Assembly: GCA_900312665.1 (NCBI GenBank)
Contig: ONZQ02000011.1
Span: 1,078,459 to 1,142,458, forward strand
DNA length: 64,000 nucleotides
Reading direction: 5' to 3'
From: Cephalotrichum gorgonifer
Taxonomy: Eukaryota; Ascomycota; Sordariomycetes; Microascales; Microascaceae
The translations under genes were made by a program, and so were the position numbers. This document shows, in pieces, positions 47,888-58,858 of the stretch. The notes beneath the pieces are model-generated. The model worked only from the letters and a program-made list of their open reading frames with translations, was not told the DNA's origin and ran no database searches. The number at the start of each line of letters is the position of its first letter. Positions within the stretch are counted from its first letter, which is position 1.

Positions 47888-48636
47888 AATTTCGGTTAGG
47901 AAAGGGTTATGGTAGCACGAATCGGTTGGGGGTGGTGATTATGTGGGTTTGAAGATCTGTCCCGACAAGTCAAGTGTTAGTGCAAGCACAAGCACAAGCG
48001 CCTCCCTCGTGGGTGTCAGGCAAAGGGCCCCTCCTCCTGCAGAGATTAAAGGGTGGCTGCGTGCATACCTGTTAAGGGTCACAAAGCAGTAGATTTGCTT
48101 TGTGCGTGGGGCGGGGTTTACAATTGGACCTGGAGAATAAACCAAAGAGGGTTCTGGGGACGACGATGCGAGGAGCTTGTAATAAGGAGAAGCTCTAGAA
48201 CATGACGACCACGGGTAGTCGGGCGAATGCAGGGAACCAGGGACGTAAACCGGAGGGCAGAAAAGGACAATGGAATCCTTTTCTGATGGAATGAGGGCCG
48301 GTGAAGGCGGGGATGATGATGGAGTGGATTGAGTCCGTGAATGAGTCTGGGAGGATCGTTGTGAGAAGAGGGTGAGGTGGAGGTTTTGGAAGGCGCGACT
48401 CCTTCGAGATGCAGATGTGGTCAAAATAATGGCCCCACAATCCGCAATGAGACAATCGATAGCTGCGCTAAGGAATCTGTAGAGCAGGGATCTGTGGCCC
48501 CTCAGTGTGCTTGGCCCGTGGGGATTGGGGTCTGGATTGGGGGGTTTGGGGGGGTGAGAGCTGCCAAGCCCCGCTCCAATCCAACAGCTCCAGCCAGCTC
48601 TAGCATATGGAACACCCACTTGCGACTTGGGGGAGG

Positions 48637-48643
48637 TCACGTG
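48637..48643. promoter_or_regulatory. TCACGTG box upstream of SCP160
   Basis: An E-box of the Cbf1/bHLH type about 750 bp upstream of the SCP160 start codon, embedded in GGTCACGTGGGG. Function is inferred from the motif only. Confidence 0.35.
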
Positions 48644-49634
48644 GGGCGGTGTTCTGACTTTTTTGGGGCTCGTATGAGGATACACCATACCATGACAGAG
48701 ATCCAACTGCTGCTAACCAACAATCTGGTGCTTCCTTGTGAATGCTTGTTGTGGGGAGCCCGTATTGTTTCTTATTAAACACAGTTGATGCTCAAACTTT
48801 ATGACTGTTCACTTTTCCCCCTTTGGTCAATATATGAATAAAAGCTTCTATAATGGAAAGGAGACTAATACCATCAGCCCCCCTTCATCTACTGTCTGGC
48901 TTATGCTACCCTGTATGCTTTCTCATGAGATAGCAACAGGTTGCCTCTCCCTATATTCATCATACTTCGAGATGCATAGATGTCTTGCAGGTAGCCGGTT
49001 GAAGCTGGCGAAGTCTAAAGGTACCCTACCTCGCCGAGGAAAAAAGAAAGACCTCATATCTTGAGCTACATCGCCCCCACGAGTCCCATCCTATAGACCC
49101 CACTGGTCGCGACGGCGCCTGACGGACAACCGCAACGCCGAGGTAGTACAGCAGCTGCCCGTCCATGCGCTGGCCGCCGCCCGGGAGAGAGAGCAAAGGC
49201 ACGCCCCGACAGGTGTCACCGTCCTAGCGGTGCCACCATCCAGGAAACGAAATTTAAGGGGCCCAGCGATCAACCCGCAGATGCGAAAGAGGGAATAGAC
49301 CTGGTGTGATTGCCAGGCGCTGCAGTGTAAAGGGGCAAAGAAAGTGACCGTGTACTTGTACTCGTAAGGGCCCTCTAATTATACCTCTCCGAGAATGACC
49401 TCGCGAGAATGACAAGCTCCCATCGTCGACGGCATCATGCAACTGCCCGCGGCGGGCGGGGTGGTTCATCTCCCTTTTGCATGGTGCATCCCCGCCTGAC
49501 GGGCATTGGCTGGATTTACGCCCCTGCCTGCGTTAGAGACAGGTCTCGCCCCGTCTGGGCGAAGCGAGTCTAGCCACGAAAGGAGCTCTCTCTCATAAGA
49601 GGAGGTCCTCCCAGTGGGGGAACAGGCATAGGTT

Positions 49635-49653
49635 ATTTCCCCTCAGGGGAAAT
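49635..49653. other. Perfect 8-bp inverted repeat (hairpin)
   Basis: ATTTCCCC (49635-49642) and GGGGAAAT (49646-49653) surround a 3-nt loop TCA, giving a near-continuous 19-bp palindrome in gene-free DNA. Role unknown. Confidence 0.8.
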
Positions 49654-52383
49654 GGCACCAGCTCACCAATGCATTGCGTTCGCGAACCCGTATTCTCGGG
49701 ACGGCCTCGCGTCGTGGTTGGGCCTTCATGCGAGAAGAAGGGGAATCTCGGGTTTTCGTACAACACACCCCCTCGGACATGTATACCTCTTAGGGAAAGT
49801 CGTGATGCGCCCTGGGTTCAACGGTGCTGTCATCTGGGCTGTGGCGGCCGCCCCCAGTCCGGTATCCACGCTGGAGACTTCGCGAGGCCGCCCGGCCGGT
49901 GGAGCTACCTGGAGTCCCTTTCGGGGGAAGGGGTTGGCTTGAGTCGACCTGCATTGGGGGCTGGGGTGGCGGGCTTGTCGTTCGAAGCTTCGCCAACGTT
50001 GCGTATGAGGGCCACTTGTCATCCGCCGACACGGCCAATATAAGGCCGAAGAGATGCCCTGCCGGGACGTCTGTCCTGTGTTCCGTGTCTCTATCGTGGG
50101 GGTTGTTCGTGCAACCCCGTGGGGAAAGGGGGGAGGGGAGGTACCTGGCTGGGTGCTGCCCAATACTATTTTGTAGGTGATTGACAAGCAGACGTGGCTG
50201 AAAGGGCTTTGAGGTTGGAAGCCTTCCCACGCAAGATATTGGAAGGTGAGACGGAGGAAAGAGTTGTGGAGGCGGGAGGAAATCGGTTATCTGTAAGTGG
50301 CGTGTGTGCCCACGGTACCAGGGACATCCTCGGAGCATATTAGAGCAGAGAAATGGCGAGGCCCATGTGCAGTGTTCATTTGGCTTGGGGGAGTCTGGAA
50401 CCATGGTACTGAGGTCATACGCATGCGGATTATTTCGCACGTACAAGTACTTATCAACCCCGGATCGTCATTTGGTAGAACGGGCGGCGGCGGCGGGGGG
50501 GGGGAGGAAGCGGGCAAACAAGCCACCGCGGATCAATATCTGGGGATACGGATCTTGAAGACCCTGCCTCGTAATACCTTGGCCTAATATGGTTGGACTT
50601 GGAAGCGACGTTGCTCTCGTTCTCGTATAAACTCCACCCGGAAGACAGGCGCAGCAATCAGTCCCAACAGCGGCTGTGCCTCCGTCTCGAGGACGGCTCA
50701 TCCCTCGCCACATCCACATCCACACCCACGCCCACAACCTTGACGACAGTAATACGGCCAAGTGCTTACTCGTCGTAGTGGAGTATATTTTCTACAAATT
50801 TGGTCGTGGTGGAGGTGACAAGCCACTCCCGCCAATATCGGCCCGCATCAGGTCTGGGTCCCATCATATTAACCCGGCAGCATCGGGAGCCACTTGCCTG
50901 GTTCTGGTTGGGGAGGGCCGAGTGCGAGCGCGAGTCCTCACGGAGGAGGACCCCAAACAAGGGAGATGGATATTGCGATCGCTCGACCGATGTGAGACTT
51001 GATAACAAACCCGGGGCAACAGCTCACTGAGACTTGAGGCTAAGATGGATTTACAAGGGTCGGGAGCCAGGTACGAGATCAAAGTACAAGTACTCTTAGT
51101 ACCTATGTACGGTAATAGCAGTATGAGGTAGCACTGATGATACAAGCACAAGCACGAATAGAGCAGAGGTTTAGAACCCAACCCACAAAGTGTCTTGTCA
51201 ATCAGTATTACTCGTACGTCGATTCGATCGGATGTCAGGGACAGGAACAACCGGCCGGATTCATTAGCGCCACCACCTAACGTACAAAGTAACCCTCATC
51301 GCCGCCATGCCGAAAGTTTCTGGCTTCTTCCATCTCGGCATTCCTCGGTGTCCCCACCCGGCCCAAATGAAAGGGACGATTAGTGTGATTAGATTGTGAT
51401 ACACGGCCCCTCCTCGACTGGTGAAGGGAAAAACAACATCCTTGAAGAAGCGCTGGCCCCTCCTGTGAAGAATTATCCGCATTACACGGTACTTCTTGTA
51501 CACTACATGTTTCGATCAACCTAAAATTAACTGATCTGGAAGACCCTCTCATTGTTCCATGGCGCACCTCCTGTGGGGTCTCGGGCATTGGGCGCTTGGA
51601 CGGGATGAGTACATAACTAGTGAGTGTATTACTTCGGCACGGCATCGGGCGGACCCATTTCTTCGAGCTCTGGCAATTCCATGTAGTGACAATGTAGTGG
51701 GGCATGGCCAGAGCTCCGCCATGCAATGCGAGTCTTGTGGCAGGTCAGGGATGTCTACGAGTAGTACGAGTACGAAAACCAGAGTATACATGTACTTGCC
51801 TGAGTCGTATGAGACGAGCACTCTGCCCTTGTATTAGAGCTGTTTGGAGTTGATATTCTTGTATGGCATAATCACCGCCAAGAATACGGTGGATGTTGGT
51901 GGTCCATCCTACTCGGAGGGTCCCCCTTCCTTCAGCGGCTCTACTTGTCAATATCTAATGCAGGAAGACCCTTGTTCTCCATGAATGGGAGCTGCCCCGT
52001 GAATGGAAAGTACAGGCAGGTGCCGAGCTATGTACCTGTACGAGGTCGAGGCTCTTCAGCGCCGTTCATGCCCTGGGCAAATTCACTACGACAATGGGGT
52101 CATTGCGGTGGATAGTTCCGAAGTCGCTGCTTGTCCTACCTCACTCAGCCAGCATTGACCAATGTCATGCCGCTAACGCGGGCGCCTCTCCCCGCAGCCG
52201 CAATGGTTGGCCTGTACAAGTAAACCTCGCATCACGAAGTCAGTGTCAGCCCGTCACCGGTGGAATGTCGTCGTCGGCCACATTCCAACCCCGGAATCTT
52301 GTTTCAGTCTTCTCGGTTAGCAGGTTTCGATAACCGTGAGTGGTATGGTATGGTGGTAGTGGTGGTGGCCCTGATGGAGTGGG

Positions 52384-52405
52384 TGGATGGTCCATGGATG
52401 GTCCA
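52384..52405 (+). repeat. Tandem repeat, GGATGGTCCAT/C x2
   Basis: Two 11-bp copies differ at the last base and continue into a further partial GGATGGATG. Gene-free DNA. Confidence 0.75.
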
Positions 52406-54182
52406 CGGATGGATGTGTGGTGCGGACGGGCGCCTCGTGCCAGAAAGCAAGCACATCTGGACGAACCATTCCGATGCGACACAAAACTTTTTAAACCACC
52501 CAGGTTTCTCCCTGGTACTTGCGCACAGTACATATCCGCACACTCATTGCTTCGCGCCGACAGAGAGGGACAGGCCAATGTTTCTCCGGGGACCGTGGGG
52601 GAAACTTTTCTAGCGTAAACTCTGCCCCCTCAATGTTCTTGTCTCTGCCAGCCTCACACACTACTATACTCGTAGTACAGAATTTTCTACCGTCGGGTTT
52701 CCGGAAGGTGTCGGTTCATATGGGCCACGACGTTTCTTAGTAAGAGCAAGGGTGTCGGTTGATGGCATGTGGATGGTGGCACGTTGGGGTCCCATGGGGA
52801 CAATTGGTAGGGGATATCCTTGATGAGCCTCGCACCGCCTCGTTTCGCAACGATGGAGACTTCAATGTAGGTAATAGTGCCTTGGGCCCTGGCGTACCCG
52901 CCAGACCATGGGTCTTTTGGCCAGCAGAAGCCATATTCCAGCCTTATTTCCCTCGAATGACCCAATTCCCAACGGCCGTAGGTACTTGTACCCATATGCG
53001 CTCCTTGCGGAGCCTCTTGCTTCTGGAGGGGTGACCTCTACCTTCAACGTGGGTTGATATTACCTCAAGTCTTTCTTTGCATCAAGTATCGGCTCACACA
53101 AGAGGCTTGGTGGGCATCTTTGTGCAATGTAGCTCCTTCCATTGTACCTGACAGGTGCAGAAGCCGCCTGACGATCAAGAAAAGAAAGAGATACCTGTGA
53201 ATACACACACCCTCAGACCCCATACTGACAATTCTGTCTGGTCTTTGTTAAGATTGATTATGACCTAATAATATACTACCTGCCCGGGTGGATGGGTATG
53301 AGTACATTTTTTTTACCCTTTCCCATACAGAGGACCCTGTACTTATAGTTATTCTCTTGTGATTAGCCTGTCCATGCCATCCCTCGTACTCCACCCCCCC
53401 CTCTCAATCAATTTCTCAGTAATACTCCGGAAATCATCATCATAATGCAGGAACTCTGTACTCATACTTATTGCATTTGGCCTCTCAGGATATTGGGATG
53501 TTATTATCCCCACACACCGTTACCCCTATTGCTATACTACTAGTACCCAGCACTCGGAATCTTGGGGTTCCATTTGAGCCACGGTTGGGTGCACCTACAC
53601 ACAGGCTTTGTGTTAAGTTGCACCTGTCAAGTCGGAGGACCTGCTCCCATGTCATCATTTGTACGAGCACATACCTGTTTAACATGGTGATGTTATTCAG
53701 CAGGAGTACGACAAATGCACTTGAGCAAGGACTAATAGCTGCCTGCTCGAACTCAATCCATGAGACAAACCTCCCATGCCATTACTTCTTTATAAATTAT
53801 GACCAGCATGTTGCTTGTCCTTGCCGACTTCCATTTTGCATTTTGGGAGGATTGGCAGGAACGATCAACCAGCATCACAAGTCCCTCTTCTCTGTGCATG
53901 TACATTACAGTGCAGTAGACAGTGCGCTTGACAAAGTCAACAGTGTTCTTAGATACATGTACTGTGCTTTGTGGCGAGACGAGTATTCATACTGCATACA
54001 GTACTCGTAGATGTGTAGATGCGGATTGGGAGAAACCAAACTGTACTCACCTTTGGTACCCCTTTTGCCCTCTGTTTTTGTACTCCTACAGAAGAGGGTA
54101 CTTCGACACGTCGTTCACAACCGCCTGGGCATGTCTGGGAGGGAAACCTAGCAACCAGATCTTTGTTGTCAACCTTCCCCGA

Positions 54183-54200
54183 CCCCCCCCCCCCCCCCCC
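54183..54200 (+). repeat. C18 homopolymer with following CTCCCTG repeats
   Basis: Eighteen C in a row, the longest homopolymer in the window, about 360 bp upstream of the STE20 start. It is followed by four or five irregular copies of a CTCCCTG/CTTCCTG unit to about 54237. Confidence 0.92.
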
Positions 54201-54510
54201 TCGCTCCCTGCTCCTGCTCCCTGCTTCCTGCTCCCTGCAATGTCCTCTCATGCCCACCTGCCCCACCAACGAAGACAAGTACGAGTACCCGTACAATTAC
54301 AATTCCGCACCTTGCATGTTTTAGCCCATGGCCTAACCCGCTGGTCCCGTTGGCGCCACTCCGCAGCTTAAACTGGACATGGTGCATTAAAACTTCTCCC
54401 TGTTTGCGATCCCTCGTCTAATACTACCACGAGTACTAGCCTCTTTTGCCGCCGTGGCCGCTGCGACCCCCAACCCGACTACGTACTCGTACTCCCAAAA
54501 AAGACCCTCC

Positions 54511-54540
54511 TCCCTTCCCTTCCCTTCCCTTCCCCTTCCC
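54511..54540 (+). repeat. (CCCTT)n pyrimidine array in the STE20 leader
   Basis: About five CCCTT units ending some 20 bp before the STE20 start codon. It is a pure pyrimidine tract on the sense strand, typical of fungal 5' leaders but unusually regular. Confidence 0.85.
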
Positions 54541-54561
54541 GCCCCCGGAGTCGGATGGACC

Positions 54562-57500
54562 ATGGATAGTCAGAGCCAGAATACTAGCATCAACGGCAAT
54601 TCCCAACGTCGAAGACTCACAAAGAAGCCGCCCTCACACCACCACGCCCGCTCGTCATCCGGCCTCGATGGTGGCTTCGGCTTCGACGCCCAATCGCTCC
54701 ACAGCAAACGCAGCACCCATAGTCTGAGGCGCACCCCAAGCGCTCCTCCAGCGAGAGGATCCCGCCCGGACGCGTCAGATAGCTCCTCCCCTCGATATCC
54801 TCCCTCTCTCCAGCGATCAAACCCGTCTCCCTTGCTCGGCACAGCCGCCGAGTTTTCCTCGTCCCAGTTTAATCACTACCAGCAGCAGCAGCAGCAACCG
54901 CCGACCGACGCTGCTACCCCCGCCCCTCCGCAGCAGCAGCGTAACGGTCGACTCTCCGACCCTTACGGCCAACACTCTCAACCCCTCACCAAGAAGAGTG
55001 CCGACTCCTTCATCGGCGCTCCATTTGACGTCGCCGCCATCCTAGATCGCATCGACGCACCTACTCTCTCCCCGCCGTTGACGAACCCAATCCAACCGCC
55101 TCCCTTGATCAAGGCCAATACCGACACGGCACTCAAGATCCCGTCTGGTGGCCAGCCGAGCCCCTTTTTGCCCATGGACCACCCTGCGGTTAGCGAGAAG
55201 ATGAACGACGCGAGGGTCATGGAGAATGTCGTGGTCGGGCCCCCCAAGCGATTTTCCGACGAGGGAAAGGATCCCAAAGTCGGCATTTTGAGGAAGAAGT
55301 CTGGCTTTTCGGGCTTCGTGAGTGGCCTCGTTGGATCGCCTAAGAAGCCCATCATCTCGGCCCCCGAGAATCCGGTTCACGTCACCCACGTAGGATACGA
55401 CAGCAATACCGGGCACTTTACTGTACGTATTACGTCTTTGCTGTGTCCTATTGCGACCGCCGCCTTCCCGTCCATTTTGAAGGCCTCCTCTTCACTTCCA
55501 GACCCCCCCGCCCCCTCTCCGAGACTCGCACCCCGCACCGCTCCATAACGATGATCTCTAACGTGTTCGTGTCTAGGGTCTGCCGAAAGCATGGCAACGA
55601 CTAATTAACGAGAGCGGAATTCCTGAGAAGGAGAGGCAGGCAAACCCGCAGACCATGGTAGACATCCTTCAGTTCTACAAGGAAACGACGGAGAAGCCCC
55701 AGGAGGACCAGGTACTTGAGAAGTTCCACAACGCCCCCGCATCAGCAGATGCGCGCCAGTATAATGCCTCACAAGGACAGCAACCGGTCATGTCGCCGGC
55801 CCAACAGCAGAATTTCTCCGGCATGACCCCGATGCTCAGCCCTCCAGCCAGCCCTCGATTCCCGACGGTAAACCATGAGGGAAGCTTCGAAAACCCCCGC
55901 GCTCCCCCGCCCGTACCGATGAAGGGTGCGGGTCCGATGCCACCGGTAAAGGATGTGAATCTCGTCCCCAGCCGGCCCGCCCCAAGACCTCCACCCCAAC
56001 CCCAATCAGCCAGGACTGGTCCTCAACCACAATACCATATCAAGGACTCTGGGATTGGCCTGGCCCAGCCTAATGACGTCCTCGCGCCCATCTCATACGT
56101 GCCCCCGAAGGAAGGCACGACGATGCTGCCCGAAGAACACAGGTCTCGCTCCAACTCGCGCGTCAACGGTGCACCCCCGTACGTGCCCCACGGAGCACCC
56201 CCGCCAGGCAACCATAACGCCCAAGCAGCTGCATACCAGCAACAGCTGCTTCAACAACAGCACGACCAGGCACTAGCACAGGCACAGGCCATGTCACAGG
56301 GGCAAGTCGGTCGTGCGCCAAGCAAGAGGACGAAGGCCCAGCAGCCCACGCCCCCGTCCTCACAGCACCAGTATGGTAGGCCCGCGGAGCCCAACGCGCC
56401 GGCCCAGATGCGACAGCCCCCACAGGCAGCCGGCGGAGCCCCTGCGACCGCTGGCGCCCGCCCGAGACAGCGACCGAGGCAGAGCGGCGGGTTTGACGTG
56501 ATCGCGGCGCTCAAGCGCATCTGCTCCGAAGGCGATCCACGCGACATCTACCGCGGATTCAATAAGATCGGACAGGGCGCCTCCGGTGGCGTCTACACGG
56601 GCCACGAGAGGGGCACCAACCGGCTAGTCGCCATCAAGCAGATGAACCTCGAGCAGCAGCCGAAGAAGGACCTGATCATTAACGAGATTCTCGTCATGAA
56701 GGAGAGCTCGCACCCGAACATTGTCAACTTCATCGACAGCTATCTATGCGGCGGGGAGCTATGGGTGGTGATGGAGTTTATGGAGGGCGGTAGCCTGACG
56801 GACGTCGTTACATTCAACATCATGACGGAGGGAATGATAGCGTCGGTATGCCGCGAGACGCTTCAAGGGCTTCTCCACCTCCACTCGAAGGGGGTGATAC
56901 ATCGAGATATCAAGTCGGACAACATCCTCTTATCGATGAACGGAGATATCAAGCTGAGTAGGTGTTACCCCGAAGTTCTGGGGTTTGGCTATCCCCCAAG
57001 TTTTGTGTGCACGGCTAACCTCAGACCGCAGCTGACTTCGGCTTCTGCGCAACAATCAACGACGGGCAGAATAAGCGGACGACGATGGTGGGCACGCCGT
57101 ACTGGATGGCGCCCGAGGTCGTGACCCGCAAGGAATACGGCCAGAAGGTCGACATATGGTCCCTCGGCATCATGGCCATCGAGATGATCGAGGGAGAGCC
57201 ACCGTACCTGACGGAGTCTCCGCTGCGCGCCCTGTGGCTGATCGCTACCAACGGGACGCCACAGATTAAGGATGAGCAGAACCTGTCAGACGTGTTCAGG
57301 GACTTCCTGTACTGGGCTCTGAAGGTGGACCCGGAGAGGAGGGCCAGCGCAAATGATCTGCTACGGGTGAGTCTCTCTCTCTCCTACCCCCTGTACCCCC
57401 TTCCCCCTATTGTCTCTATACTTCGTCTTTTATACGGCAAATGCTGACGGTCTGGGGATCATTATAGCATGACTTTATGGACCAGTGCGTCGACCTGAAG

Positions 57501-57572
57501 CACCTCGCCCCTCTAGTGAAGGCAGCAAGAGAGGCGCGGGCACAGGAGAAGGCGAGGAAGGGCGGGCACTAG
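54562..57572 (+). CDS. STE20: Ste20-type p21-activated kinase (PAK)
   Basis: A Cdc42/Rac-activated Ser/Thr kinase that feeds MAP-kinase and polarity pathways. Exons are 54562-55422, 55577-56957, 57032-57366 and 57468-57572. They total 2682 nt, or 893 residues. The N-terminus is disordered with a polyQ tract. The CRIB domain (about 270-330) is APENPVHVTHVGYD joined by splicing to GLPKAWQRLINESGI. A long Pro/Gln-rich linker follows, then the kinase (about 613-865). The kinase shows the glycine loop GQGASGG, VAIKQM with the catalytic Lys, HRDIKSDN, TDFGFC (built across the third splice) and GTPYWMAPE. No PH domain is present, and the CRIB and C-terminus (HLAPLVKAAR) match Ste20 rather than Cla4. 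There is no extended Gbeta-binding tail of the budding-yeast kind. The next gene, VPS27, converges on it. Confidence 0.95.
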
Positions 57573-58858
57573 CGTGGTCCGCCCCGTCGCCGGTCTACCC
57601 CCCGCCTATCGGTTTCCTCAGATGAGAGCAGCTTGAAAGTTTGGGCGCATATCGAGGGGGAGGTTGTCGAGGGGAGACTGTGTGGTATTATGTGACCCCC
57701 CTCCCCTCTTCCCTCCACCCTTTGCCACTCCCTCCTGGGCGCGTTACTCAGCCCGTTTCTAGAAAACGGGTTCCTCAACAAACTTGAGGAAGTCTATTGC
57801 TGGTGATTATGAGTGGGGGAGGACAGATGAGGAGTGTGAGTGGGGAGTGTGGGTGGAGTGGAGATGGAGGCTAGATGATAAACGGCATCTCACTTTTTTT
57901 TTGTCCCGCTTCATGTTTTTGATTGGGCTTTATACTTTTTTTTTTCAAGCGTAGGGGCGCTAAATAGGAACTGGGAAATATCCGCGCGAAGGAGGGAGGG
58001 GAGGGATGGTACGGGATGGGATGGAATTTTGGTATGGTATGGGAAACAAAACTGAGGGACGGTTGGAGGGGAGGGTATTTGAAGAAGGGTTTTACCTGGT
58101 TTTATCGAACCTAAAATAACTTGAGAAAAAAATCATGGTTTGGGAAGGTGAGGGGGGGGATAGGTGGAGAGAGAGGGGGGGGGAGAAAGGGGGTGCAAAG
58201 GAATGGAGGGGATGGATGAGAAGAGAGGACATAGGGAGGGTCTGTATGTGGGTGCCCTCTGTATCTTCTATGGTTTTCGACTGTCAAGTAGGGAATTAGA
58301 AGAACTGGACAGGACGGGATTGGACTGGACTGAACTGTGTAATGAATGTCCAGGGCGAGCAGGGGCTTGCTCAAACGAGTGAGGATATACAGGGAGTAGC
58401 GTTTTTCTTCTTTAAGCGGAATATACCTCATTGAATGGGCTTCATTGGCAATACATGTAACAGGCTCTCTCACACTTTCATGCTACATCCATGCCCGAGG
58501 GACTCATGGTGAAGATATAGCCCCAGGCAATTTATCCTTTCTCAAATGCTCGTCACAATGGAAGTATCACCCAGGAGAAACCCAACTATGGTGGGGGGAA
58601 ATCATCACCTCCTTTATTCACTACGCCCTTGCCCACCCAAAAAAAATACTCTGCACCCTCAAGTGCAAAGAAACTAAAAAAGAGAAAAACCGCACGTGCC
58701 ATCGGATCATTACTCCTCCCATCCTCAATCTTAAGACACATGAAAATCCATTCCATCACCGAGCGTGCGGTCCAACTACTATAAACACATGTAACACTGC
58801 CCCTTTCCCAGATAAGAAGCGGCCGCGACCACCCGACCCCCCTTGGCCGCCCCTCCCG
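57573..58858. other. Convergent 3' region between STE20 and VPS27
   Basis: Holds the 3' UTRs of both genes. Two perfect hairpins abut at 57752-57791, about 180 bp after the STE20 stop. Further right are GA/GGATGG-rich purine tracts (57985-58080, 58130-58250) and a GGACTGAACT-type irregular repeat near 58300-58340. No gene seen. Confidence 0.65.
57752..57791 (+). other. Two adjacent perfect hairpins in the STE20 3' region
   Basis: Hairpin 1 has CCCGTTT (57752-57758) and AAACGGG (57764-57770) around a 5-nt loop. Hairpin 2 starts at the next base, with TTCCTCAA (57771-57778) and TTGAGGAA (57784-57791) around a 5-nt loop. They abut without a spacer and are likely in the STE20 3' UTR. They could be RNA-stability or 3'-end elements. 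Confidence 0.75.

Larger units (their letters stand above)
47888..54561. other. Gene-free 6.7-kb divergent interval between SCP160 and STE20
   Basis: A large interval between genes transcribed away from each other, with no gene I can support. A 768-bp open stretch on the minus strand (47939-48706) directly upstream of SCP160 has no domain and is probably leader or promoter DNA. Visible elements are a TCACGTG box (48637-48643), a perfect hairpin (49635-49653), an 11-bp repeat (52384-52405), an 18-C run (54183-54200) and a CCCTT array (54511-54540). A high density of TACTCGTA/TACTTGTA octamers occurs at 49353, 49359, 50442, 51085, 51209, 51756, 51765, 52667, 52983, 54002, 54280 and 54484. Long promoters or an untranslated RNA are both possible. 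Confidence 0.6.

Noticed and set aside
47939..48706. 255-codon open frame upstream of SCP160 on the same strand
   Set aside because: Low-complexity Ser/Pro composition and no domain. More likely SCP160 leader or promoter DNA.
54562..57572. Cla4-type PAK kinase
   Set aside because: No PH domain, and the CRIB and C-terminal sequences match Ste20 instead.
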